Origin: Allolobophora icterica
Lineage: Eukaryota; Annelida; Clitellata; Crassiclitellata; Lumbricidae
Length of the DNA stretch: 64,000 nt
NCBI GenBank assembly: GCA_963556255.1
Contig: OY744607.1
Coordinates: forward strand, 52,007,712 to 52,071,711
Reading direction: 5' to 3'
Both the position numbers and the translations under genes were made by a program. Below are positions 12,601 through 22,310 of this stretch, piece after piece. Under the pieces are notes generated by a model. The model was not told the DNA's origin. It did not search any database and saw nothing but the letters and a program-made list of their open reading frames with translations. Every line of letters begins with the position of its first letter. Position 1 is the first letter of the stretch.

Positions 12601-13536
12601 TAACCTAGTCTCTTCTTTTAATCCAATTTCAAGACATCTATAGCGCCCGTTTCTTCTTTATTCACTACTCGTCAAGCGCGTACATGGTTACGAGAATATA
12701 AGAGAAAAGAGAGACGTTGTAACGGTTGTACGTTTCAACGTCAGAAGTCAGTTGGACACTTTATGTAGCGCCTCTACCCCGGAAATCGACAGAGGATCAG
12801 TCGTTGTTCTGTCATATGCCGTCAGCGCCAATGGTCATTGGTCCATCGGCTTGTCAATCAAAGCCAGGCGTTCAACGCCATTCGTCGGTTGTCGCAAAGG
12901 GCGCGGCCACCGTCGCAGGCACCGGTCACAAGGAGGCTCTCGAACGACAATAATTGTCGACTATGACGACGTTTAATTGTGACGACGACGACGACGATGA
13001 CAAACGATCGGTGTCGTGACCTTTGACCTGCGGGTTAAGCGGACGAATACCCTATAAAGACATCGACGGACGGACGATCGTTCGTTGTCGGCGAATTAAG
13101 CGAGAAACAGGACTTTTGCGAATTCGGCCAATTACGACGACTATCCGTCGGGCAAGAGGCGTTAATTACAAGAGATGCTCATCAATTGCAAGTTGTTTCT
13201 CTCGTTTTGTTTTGCGAGGTATAATTAAACTAATTACGAACGAAACCGTTTCATTGTTTCGCTGTTTCTAATTGAAACGGCCTCCCTCTCGCCCTTCCTT
13301 CCTTCCTTCGTTCTTCCCTCCCTCCTCGCTCAGGTAGGCCTTTCTGGGACAGCCGCGGTCAAAACCATCCTATTCTGCAGAAGGAGAGCGTTGGTTCGAC
13401 AGACCGCTTCTGAGTTCTCGACGAACTGCTGCTGACGTTGCCATGGATACACCTTACACCGCCCGTCGACAGCTGGCGTTGCCATAGATACGGTCGGAAT
13501 AACCACATAGTTACCGTTGATGTGGTTACGGTTGCC
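12601..13536 (+). promoter_or_regulatory. TLX upstream region / probable 5' leader
   Basis: CpG-rich DNA with CGACGACGACGACGACGATG near 12981-13000. A TATA-like CCTATAAAG (13051-13059) lies about 480 bp before the chosen ATG. The proportion of C+T rises near 13280-13330. Position and base composition suggest a promoter and 5' UTR; no transcription start can be fixed from sequence alone. Confidence 0.4.
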
Positions 13537-14197
13537 ATGGATGCAGCCGACTCGTGCAACGAGGAAATCGCGAGGTCGCCTTCTCCGTCGACGAGGATTG
13601 ACCCCTGCGGAGTTCAAGGTCACTCGTCTTCCTCTTCTCCATCCACCGCATCCATCTCTTCTCGTCCCAGGCTCTCCTTCGGGATCAGCCAGATCTTAGG
13701 CTGTGATCCGGAGACTGCAGATCGCGACCCAGCGAGGCGAGACGGTCATGGTCCAGTGGAGAGTCATCCCGTTCCATGTCGACTGGCAACGGCGGATCTC
13801 AGCTACAGCCACATGGCGACCGACGCGACCCATTCCTCCCCATCCTCATCCACCGACGACCACCTGTTGCGTCATCGCAGCAGCCTCAGCAACAGCGATG
13901 CTACTTCCCTTCGGCCACTTCCCGTCCACCCTCCTGACATGTTAGCACCACCGTCGTCACCATCACAACCCCATTCGAGGTTCCTTTATCGCCCTCTGGG
14001 GGTTCTGATAGGGCGAGGAGGAGGTGGTGGAGGAGGGCAGGACGCCATTCGCGCCCTCCATCATCATCATCACCACGGCCAACAGGTGTCCGCTGCCTCT
14101 GCAGCAGCGGCAGCAGCAGCCATGTTCCCGTGGATGTTCGAACGTAAAGATCGCATCGCAGGTAACTATCAGAAGAACCTCCGCGATTACCACACAG
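13537..14197 (+). CDS. TLX: TLX/HOX11-class homeobox gene, exon 1
   Basis: The first in-frame ATG (13537, context GCCATGG) begins MDAADSCNEEIARS. Residues 46-54, LSFGISQIL, form an EH1/Groucho-binding motif near the N-terminus as in vertebrate TLX proteins (SFGIDQIL). After a Ser/Pro/His/Gly-rich, poorly conserved stretch with Gly8, His6 and Ala8 runs comes FPWMFERKDR (197-206), matching the TLX hexapeptide-type FPWM..(R)xxKDR block. The exon can end at 14161 or 14197: both sites read CAG|GTAACT, lie 36 nt apart and give phase 1. The spliced product is 439 (or 427) residues. TLX proteins are DNA-binding nuclear factors for neural and mesodermal cell fate in vertebrates. The homeodomain lies 35.6 kb downstream in exon 2. 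Confidence 0.9.
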
Positions 14198-14261
14198 GTA
14201 ACTCTGTTCGCTCCGATCTGTCTAGGAGGGGAGCACCTGTCGAAGGTAATGTAATTACTTA

Positions 14262-14345
14262 TTAGTAACTTCTATTGCGCCAGTGTCTAATGCAGAAGGC
14301 ATCAACCGATGGCACACCAAAACCAAGCCGTAATCAGGTCAATAT
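14262..14345 (-). repeat. LINE family F 3' tail just inside TLX intron 1
   Basis: It reads ACTTCTATTGCGCCAGTG and GGCATCAACCGATGGCACAC, starting about 65 bp after the distal splice donor of TLX exon 1. No coding part is attached. Confidence 0.7.
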
Positions 14346-14598
14346 CCAGAAGGTATGCAGTGTAACCCTCCATCTACCATGGTATTACTGTTACAGGCAA
14401 GTCTAGTTAAATACGCGGCATATAGCACAGGAGAGACCTTCACAGACAGACCAGTATATAGTCTCCTAAAGGAAGCATAGCTGAATTTTGACGACAAACA
14501 TTTCTTTTGATCCAAACACTGCGCCCCTTATACTTGGAAGGGCGTAACTATTGGCCTAGATTTCAAATAATCCGTCAGTTTTGCTTATGGTGTGGGTG

Positions 14599-15393
14599 CA
14601 GTGGCGTAGCAATGTGTTGTGCAGGTTGTGCAATGCACAAGGGCCCCCGGCGGTCAGAAGGGCCCCTTGCAGCGAGTTGTCATTTTTAGCCTATACAAGT
14701 AAATCTACATGTACAGCAATTAGTTAGCAACAGCCTGTGACTGTTGCGGCTTGTGAAAGATCATTTACAAAATTGAAGCTAATCAAAAACTATCCACGAA
14801 GTACAATGTCAGAAGAGTGGTTGAGCGACTTGACAACGTTGCCAATAGAAAATGAACATGCCAGAAAGCGTGACACTTCAAAAGTGGTAGATATTCTTGC
14901 GCAAGAGAAGGCGCGCAAACGAACCTTTTAACTTTATCGGAATTTTCGGATTCTTCTTTTTAGACTACCGTAGACTAAAAACTTGTCTAATTTGTTAAAT
15001 TGTTTCGTTATTTTTATCAATCAACCCAACTGTTTAACAATTTGACAGAATCTAAGCGTGGATAATTCATACTTTAGCAGTCATAGCATATGGAACAATG
15101 TTTTTAGATTAGGCCTTATCTCTAGCTCAATTTTTTTATGCTAACCCGGAGAAATAAAAAAAGTTCTATAAAAATAAATCGGAGAAAATAATTAAAATGT
15201 AATTACTTAATTATTATTTATTTGGGGTGCGATTTATGATAGGCCCTATTTTCATATTTCTCACGGTGCGAAATATGCAAATATCGCAAAAGCGCCAAGC
15301 GTTTTTTGCACAGCGTTTTCCTTGTTTTCAAATCGAAGGGGCCCACCATCGAAGCTCTGCACAAGGGCCCCAAAAAACCTTTCTACGCCACTG
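14599..15393. mobile_element. hAT-derived element, TSD TGTGGGTG
   Basis: The ends are CAGTGGCGTAGC and the complement of CAGTGGCGTAGAAAGG. The perfect 8-bp duplication TGTGGGTG is at 14591-14598 and 15394-15401. GGGCCCC blocks lie just inside both ends. It keeps only the 3' part of a transposase. Confidence 0.92.
14737..14931 (+). pseudogene. hAT transposase C-terminal remnant
   Basis: It encodes VAACERSFTKLKLIKN and ends DILAQEKARKRTF, the hATC dimerisation region of Ac/Tam3-type transposases. The catalytic part is missing, so this is a truncated copy. Confidence 0.85.
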
Positions 15394-15489
15394 TGTGGGT
15401 GTGATGCTGACCCCTTGCATGGAGAACTGAAAAAGAGTGAACTCACAGGGTACAACAACGCTTTTTAATAATAATACAAATAAAATAAT

Positions 15490-15493
15490 GATG

Positions 15494-15574
<81 letters not shown>
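15490..15574. repeat. (AAT)n microsatellite
   Basis: A pure trinucleotide run of about 28 units. A second, shorter AAT run lies at 15800-15839 beside a SINE tail. Confidence 0.97.
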
Positions 15575-15799
15575 GCTCCTCAGGGAGCTCGGGCGCCGCC
15601 TTTCAACAATTACAGGAGACTTGAGAGAAACCACCTACCTGTTTCAGCGCCTTTCAATTTGCAACCAAAGATTTAACGCAGTTGCGTTCACGGGCACATT
15701 CGCACAAATGGGGGAGGACGAGGCACAGTAAACCAATTTAACCACGCACGTTCATAATCTCTAAAAGCCTGAGGGTCACACTTCGGGCGGCAAAAAAAA

Positions 15800-15838
<39 letters not shown>

Positions 15839-16034
15839 TATAATACGATTTATATAGCGCTGTAGATATCCGAGGCTGAAGAAAAGGGCGCTATACACGA
15901 ATTAAAATAGTCAATGACAATCATACGATATAGGCCTACTTGAACTGTGCCTACCTCTGTTGCCATGGTAGCAAAACAAGATGTCGCGAGGGAAGGCCTA
16001 TAGTCTTCTAACCCAACAGCAATTATAGGCCTAT

Positions 16035-16262
16035 CATCAGCCACAGCCAGCCATGGGTACGAAGTTTCAGCGACTTCATTTTCCTAGCCTCGGCATATGT
16101 AGGCGGATCTGATCTTTCCACCGTCTTCTTACGGATCATATATAGCTGAGTTGGGGGGGGGGCAAGCGGAACAGAAAGTAACATCGACAGAAATGTCTGC
16201 TTGGGCGGGGATTTGAACCCCGGACCTTGTGTCTGACAGACCATCATGTTAACCAATAGATA
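16035..16262 (-). repeat. tRNA-derived SINE, family B, copy 1
   Basis: The minus strand starts with a tRNA-like head (TTGGTTAACATGATGG, then GGGGTTCAAATCCCCGCC). Its body, which includes GAGGCTAGGAAAATGAAGTC, is shared with 20446-20707. Confidence 0.75.
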
Positions 16263-16504
16263 TATATGGATGAGTAGGCCTATAAGTGGTAAAGCGGCTA
16301 GATGGATCAATGGATGGAGAGATAGACAAAACATCATCTGTCAGGGTCATAAGGTCACATTAGCCCAGGGCTATTGACCCTGCGACCCCGTAATTGTACG
16401 AATGATATATGCATATCTTTAAAAATAATTGTTTGGACCCAATAATATAATATAAACGATACAGATATATATACATGTAAGCATCTGTGTTTGTATGTAT
16501 AATG

Positions 16505-16664
16505 TATGTATGTGTGTATGTATGTATGTATGTATCTGTGTATGTATGTATGTATGTATGATGTATGTATGTATGTATGTATGTATGTATGTATGTATGT
16601 ATGTATGTATGTATGTATGTATGTATGTATGTATGTATGTATGTATGTATGTATGTATGTACAC
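16505..16664. repeat. (ATGT)n microsatellite
   Basis: About 38 tetranucleotide units with a few interruptions. It directly abuts the start of the repeat at 16665. Confidence 0.95.
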
Positions 16665-16960
16665 TCTAAAGCCGAGTGTTCACAACTAGAACACATTTTT
16701 GAACGCGTAAATGTAACACTAATAGAACGCGTCCGGGCGTATTAAATGTTAACGGTAGCATTACATTTTTGAACACTAGTGTTACGATTTTAAACGCTTG
16801 ACACATGTTCTACTCTTGAACGCATGACGCGTTCAAATGCTTAACGCGTAAATGTAACACTAAAAGAACGCGTCCGGGCGTTCAAACCTGGTCTGAACAC
16901 CAGTGCTCATGAACGGAACACAACAATGTGCGCTTCATGAACACTAGTGTCCCCAACCTA
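16665..16960. mobile_element. Non-autonomous element with internal GAACGCGT / AACACT repeats
   Basis: It starts TACACTCTAAAGCCGAGTG next to the ATGT array. The units GAACGCGT, GTAACACTAA and GGGCGT recur several times in both orientations. A similar element of opposite polarity at 46600-46988 ends TTTACAGTGTA against another ATGT array. The superfamily is unknown. Confidence 0.45.
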
Positions 16961-17740
16961 CGCAATGTCTGAGTATATACTTGCTATGTAAAATTTTAAA
17001 GTAAAACAAGTTTGCAAACATCAATTACTGCACTGAAAGCTGCAATAACTTAAATCAATGTACACTGTAATAGAATCCCGTAATCATCGGGGTCATTTTA
17101 CTCGTATTACTACGGCCATTCGGCCGTGTACATGAAAAGGATTGAATTCCCGTTATCTGACCCTCGATAACGAGAAATCATCTGCTTTTGGGACCTTTGC
17201 TCACAGAATACAATTGTATTAGCGTATCAAAAATGTAGTTCTCGCACAACACTGATAAACATCGACTTTAAAGTTGCAAAAATATTTATAAAAGGCAATT
17301 AAACATATTTGCATTTATTTAGTATTGTTTATAAGTGAAAATATGCGTGGAAAAAACAAAACAACAAGTTCGTAACGTTATTAACAACCGCGTTACTTCG
17401 ACAGCAATGCGGTCTAATATATCGAACACGCAAGAGTCTTAACGAGAATGGGCCCTCTACCGAGAGCTGATAAAACATTCACGTTATAAGACACGCCACC
17501 TGCCGAGCGCAAAAAGTATTGACCAATAATACCAAAGAATAATTCTTCAGATGGGCCTCGAGAATGGGCGCAGTTTACGAACAAACATTATGAAATAATC
17601 CCCACAAATACAATCTCATAAATTGACATGCAGTCACACAGAGAAATAAACTGAATCCAATCAGAGTTAAAGTTGGACATTTAGGCAGATAATATAATAT
17701 GTGTTTTAATATAGCTTATAAGAGACCCATACAACGTGGC
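16961..17740. other. AT-rich intron DNA; element start near 17058
   Basis: TACACTGTAATAGAATCCCG (17060-17079) resembles the complement of the end at 38725-38745. The rest, to 17740, shows no gene. Confidence 0.35.
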
Positions 17741-17743
17741 TGT

Positions 17744-17815
17744 TCTGTAGCTCATCTGGTAGAGGAGATGTAGTAGTCGGTAACGTTGGAGGTTCAACTC
17801 CGACTGGGAGCTTTA
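17744..17815 (+). repeat. tRNA-like sequence (A and B boxes)
   Basis: TAGCTCATCTGGTAGAG (A box) and GGAGGTTCAACTCC (B box with paired T arm) are 45 bp apart. The acceptor and anticodon arms pair poorly, so a tRNA pseudogene or SINE head is likelier than a functional tRNA. Confidence 0.5.
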
Positions 17816-18473
17816 ATTTTTTCTACGGTGTTAAATTTAATTAAGCACTGCAGCAAAACTTATTTACAGTATCAAATGCATTATTACTTTGTAGGCGGAT
17901 TTTTTAACAAGGTTCTCCAGTGCCTGTCCTCCATTTTAGGACTATGACATGTGACTGCAGACAAAGCAACGCTTGGCCACCATGGATCTTGCCGCCCGCA
18001 AAAAGGACTTAGCATACAACCTGGGACTAAGATTACTAAAGATACAACCCCCAGAATTTTTCATCAGATGGGCCTCATATTCTGAAAATGCACATGGAAA
18101 TTGCTACAAGAGAATCACAATACAATTATTAATCGTAATCGTAATCTCCAAGTTTATAAAGCGCTACTTTAAAGTTAAGCGCTAAGTACCAGCTTGGTCA
18201 CGAGTGCATGAAAATACCAAATGGCATAATGAATATTCATCGCGATTCTGGCTCTAGCCACGCGTACGATAGGCCACGTGGCAGACCGCGGATGTAAGTA
18301 AGTAGCCTGTATTTGCATCTGACATATTTATATAGCGCCTACTTTGTGTAACCTTTTCGGCCATTTATGAGGTATAAATATGAACACTAGAGTCATAACA
18401 TAACATAACATAACAAGGGTTTTAAGTCGTTCAGAAGACTGTGTTAGAACCACTGCAAATTAATCTCGAACGC

Positions 18474-18850
18474 TTAATAGCCCAATTTCCCTAGCTTTTT
18501 CTTAAAAGCTGTGAAAGTGTCCACTGAGACAGTACTATCATCCAAACCATTCCACAGGTCTACAACTCTTGCACTAAAGAATTTCTGCCCTAATGTTCCT
18601 TTCGGCCTCTTAAATAATTTATATCTGTGCCCCCTAGTTGCCTTGTTTGGTGCTAATTCAAAGAACGTCTCCCACTGCAGTGCTTCCTTTCCAGTGATAA
18701 TCTTATAAGCTTCGATTAGACCTCTCTGCTCCTCCTTCTCTCCAGCGTTGTTAGTCCACACCTTTTCAACCTTCTTCATAACTCAAATCCTTGTAGCCCC
18801 AAATCATTTTTGTAGCTCTTCTTTGCACTTTCTCCAGCTTTTCGGGTTAT
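18474..18850 (-). pseudogene. LINE ORF2 C-terminal fragment
   Basis: The minus strand encodes an EKVQRRATKMIWG-like start, then RGLIEAYKIITG, RGHRYKLFK and FFSARVVDLWNGL. This is the characteristic post-RT tail of CR1/RTE-like retrotransposons. A frame break lies near 18779 and no RT core is nearby, so it is a 5'-truncated copy. Confidence 0.8.
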
Positions 18851-19311
18851 GCAACCGGTCAGTGGCGGCGCTATTCCCTATTCCATGGGTTGCCTATTTT
18901 ACTCTTGACCTGTCTTCTGACCTACCGATCATGATGTTCTGAGTAGCTAATCAGTACTTCCACATCTTTAAAGATTAGTAAAGTAACAAAAGTTTAACGT
19001 TTTAATTGCTGAATCATTTCAAATTTGAATATACTGCTAGAATTGGGCAATAAGCGTTCAATAATAATTCTATTCATATCATATATTTACAATTCAAGTT
19101 CTGCTGCTTATGTTGAGGTTATGCTGCTTGATGAACTCAAACGTTACTTTCTTCGACCTGCTGAATAACTTCCATGACCCTGAGGCGACCTGGTGAAATT
19201 GCAAAGCTGGCGACGGCGCTGCCACCAGTTTACTTACTTACTTACTTAAAAGAGGTTTTTAGCTTCTTAAAATAATTAGTTCTCCAGTGCATTCCAATAT
19301 ATTCGCCTCGC

Positions 19312-19313
<2 letters not shown>
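18851..19313. other. AT-rich intron DNA, no gene seen
   Basis: GTGGCGGCGC at 18863 and GGCGCTGCCACC at 19213 look like MITE ends, but no target duplication joins them. Confidence 0.3.
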
Positions 19314-19379
<66 letters not shown>

Positions 19380-19405
19380 TTAATAATAAAAATAATAATA
19401 ATTTC
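19314..19405. repeat. (AAT)n microsatellite
   Basis: About 22 AAT units followed by an imperfect tail. Confidence 0.95.
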
Positions 19406-19561
19406 TATGGCGCTGTGTATACATTGTGTTATATTGTCATATTGCCTTGGAAAAACGATTTGTGTTATAATGATTTACATCGCAATACATACATACTTAC
19501 TTACATATGTACACAAACTAATACACACATGCATATTTATTTATTTATTTATTTATTACGG

Positions 19562-19783
19562 ATATTTCTATAGCGCCTCTCGAAGTCAACTACTACTCAG
19601 AGGCGCTCCCGACTACAGCATTTGATACTGTGCCGGAATTTTCACGCCGAAGCGCCACGAGCAATTGCGAGTGAAGGACTTGCCCAAGGTCCGTACGCAG
19701 CGGCTAGAGTGGGATTCGAACCTGCAACCCTCCGGTCACAAGGCGCCGAACTTACCACTGAGCCACCACGCCCCACAACACAC
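19562..19783 (-). repeat. tRNA-derived SINE, family A, copy 2
   Basis: The minus strand reads GTGGCTCAGTGGTAAG (A box), CGCCTTGTGACCGGAGGG, GCAGGTTCGAATCCC (B box), then GACCTTGGGCAAGTCC, ending in GCGCTATAGAAATATCC. This is the best-preserved copy of the family in the window. An ACAT/CA-rich low-complexity stretch follows to 19975. Confidence 0.8.
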
Positions 19784-19942
19784 ATACTTCCACACATAGA
19801 TACGTACAGACATACATACATTCATACATATACATACACACACATACATACATACATACTAAAATATACATGCATATGCACATACATGCATGTATGCATA
19901 CACGCACATACATATATACATATACACATACATACTTGCATG

Positions 19943-19977
<35 letters not shown>

Positions 19978-20445
19978 ACACATTACTTCACACAGATGCT
20001 TCCATTCTCAGCTCAAGACCTGCATATACTGTATGACCTTTTGACCGCGGTCGGCCAAGCTCCTTGGCTCAAGCGGTCAATGTCCAAACGCTGAGGGCTG
20101 TACACCTCGGGCGGCTTTTCCCTGCTTAGCAGCGAGGGCTGAATTCAGATCTTCCTTTGTGCTCTAGACACGAACACAGACGGTCAACGAATTTGCAACC
20201 TTCGTTAGAAAATTTTACAGCTTCGTTGAATTCGTTTCACGCTCAGTTGTCAAATCATCTGAACGGTGTGCATTAGTTACTTTCAAATTCTGAACAGGTG
20301 ACTCTTATCTATAGGCAAATTTTATATATACATTCTGCAATTTGGATTTTATTGCTAAAATCTTACAAAAATGAGACCTGACTAATTCCATATTCTGTAT
20401 GAGAGATAATTATGCATATGAAGAAGAAGAAGAAGAGCAGTCCCT

Positions 20446-20707
20446 TAAGCTAGCCCTGAGGCAGCCATGGGTATGAAGTGTTAGCGACTTCATTTTCTTA
20501 GCCTCGGCATATGAGGGCGGGTGGCCAGTCCTCTCCCTCGCCGTCTCATCTTCCCACTGACAGTGTACGGTCAGTGTACTCATCATAGCTGAGTTGGCTA
20601 GGGGGTGCAAGTGGAACAGAAATCTCGAACCAAATTTCTGCCCTGGCGGGGATTTGAACCCCGACCTCTCTATTGACAGTCCAGCGTGCTAACCACTAGA
20701 CTACCGA
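20446..20707 (-). repeat. tRNA-derived SINE, family B, copy 2
   Basis: The minus-strand head TAGTCTAGTGGTTAGCACG with anticodon-loop-like CTGTCAA and GGGGTTCAAATCCCC suggests a tRNA-Asp-like ancestor. The body matches 16035-16262, including CTCGGCATATG and AGCGACTTCATTTTC on the plus strand. Confidence 0.8.
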
Positions 20708-20879
20708 GCAATTATGCATATGATGGGAAATATATTTAGTTTTTATTCTAATTTTTTTAAATTTCATCTAATGTTTCACGTTTTTATGCTCTACATTCTG
20801 TTTGTTTTATGATGTATATATACACCAGAGTGCATCTATGCAACTGGTCTAATAAAGAATATACCTACTTACTTACATG

Positions 20880-21321
20880 AAGGTCATCACACTTCTAGCT
20901 ACATACATAGACATATACATACACGTACATACCTGCACAATATGCATGCTTACATACAGACACACATGCATACATACATAAAGAAACATACATATACGTG
21001 GATACACACATGGATACATACAAACAATCAATTCAACAATTTTGTATTGTTCCCAGATTAAATCAGCATTGTACAGTTATTATTGTAATTATCATCATTC
21101 TGGTAACAAATGGAAAGCCAAAAAGGCCAAGAGACCCACTAACCAGGGCTACTTTATAACACATTTAAATCAATAATAATCACAGAATATGTTCCAAAAG
21201 GAACTAATAGTTCAAGTTAGTTGATTTTAACTAGTATTAAACACCGTAAGACAGTCAGAATAGTCTTAACTAATTATAACCGTAACTAAGAATCGACAAC
21301 ATAGAAATTTATATTACTAAG

Positions 21322-21363
<42 letters not shown>

Positions 21364-21670
21364 TTATACACATATAGATATATACACACATACACAGACA
21401 CATAGAACCACACACATACTTAAACATAGATATATGCACACATACATGCATAGACCACACATACATACACCTGTACATACATACAAAAACACATGCACAA
21501 ACACATGTATAAACATACATACATACACAAATACATACATACAAATGCACATATATATACATACACCTATACATACAAACATGCATATACACACACACAC
21601 AAACACATGTATAAACATACATATGTACATACATACACACACACACATACACACATACAAACAAACATAG
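20880..21670. repeat. ACAT/CA low-complexity tracts
   Basis: (TACA)n and (CA)n tracts dominate 20880-21020 and 21325-21670, including a CA run at 21325-21361. Long His/Thr or Cys/Val frames are artefacts. The middle (21021-21320) is plain AT-rich DNA. Confidence 0.85.
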
Positions 21671-21678
21671 ATTCCAGT

Positions 21679-21910
21679 CATGGGCAGCGATCATGGGGGG
21701 ATTGAGGGGGACAAGACCCCCATCTTTAACAATGAGGGACACGCCATGCATCGGACCCCCCACATATTGAAGAAACCCCCAAAAAATCATTAATTTTTTT
21801 AACCTTTTTTTGACCAGCTCAGTTCACGGCGATAAATTTGTTTACCTCTTTTTTGACCAGATCAGTTCAAAAATGTCCCCCTCACCTGTCAAACCAGATC
21901 GCCACCACTG
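21679..21910. mobile_element. hAT-type MITE with perfect TSD ATTCCAGT
   Basis: It starts CATGGGCAGCGATC and ends with the complement of CAGTGGTGGCGATC. ATTCCAGT flanks it at 21671-21678 and 21911-21918. It carries GGGGGGATTGAGGGGG near the left end and shares family features with 5946-6559. Confidence 0.87.
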
Positions 21911-22310
21911 ATTCCAGTCTAGCCATTACATTGAATATCAGTTTCTGATGCCTAACAGTGCATTAGACACCATGCAATGTAATTTACTAATTACAATAAC
22001 AATTACATATTGAAACACAGTATGTGCACACACACACTCACAGTAGATATATGCACATATATTACTTACAAATAACTTATTATTGTTCTTTTAGATTTGC
22101 CGAACTTAAAGATACGGTTACTTTGAGACAGCTGCTTCTGAGCTGTGTTAAGGCTTTTATCTTCTACTTCATGTCACTATAAAGCTGGTTCCTGGACTTG
22201 CTTTTACGGTGTTGTAGAAATCTCTAGATTATACGATTTATATACTTGTTAACCTAGTTTCATTGTGACCAACTCTCTTGAGATAACTTAGTCCTTACAC
22301 ATCCATAGCA

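Noticed and set aside
13438..13536. Upstream extension of the TLX exon 1 frame
   Set aside because: The frame opens with TTG, not ATG. The first ATG (13537) has a good context and puts the EH1 motif near the N-terminus, as in known TLX proteins.
17744..17815. Functional tRNA gene
   Set aside because: The A and B boxes are present, but the acceptor and anticodon stems do not pair.
19752..19973. Cys/Val repeat protein
   Set aside because: It is a CA/ACAT low-complexity frame.
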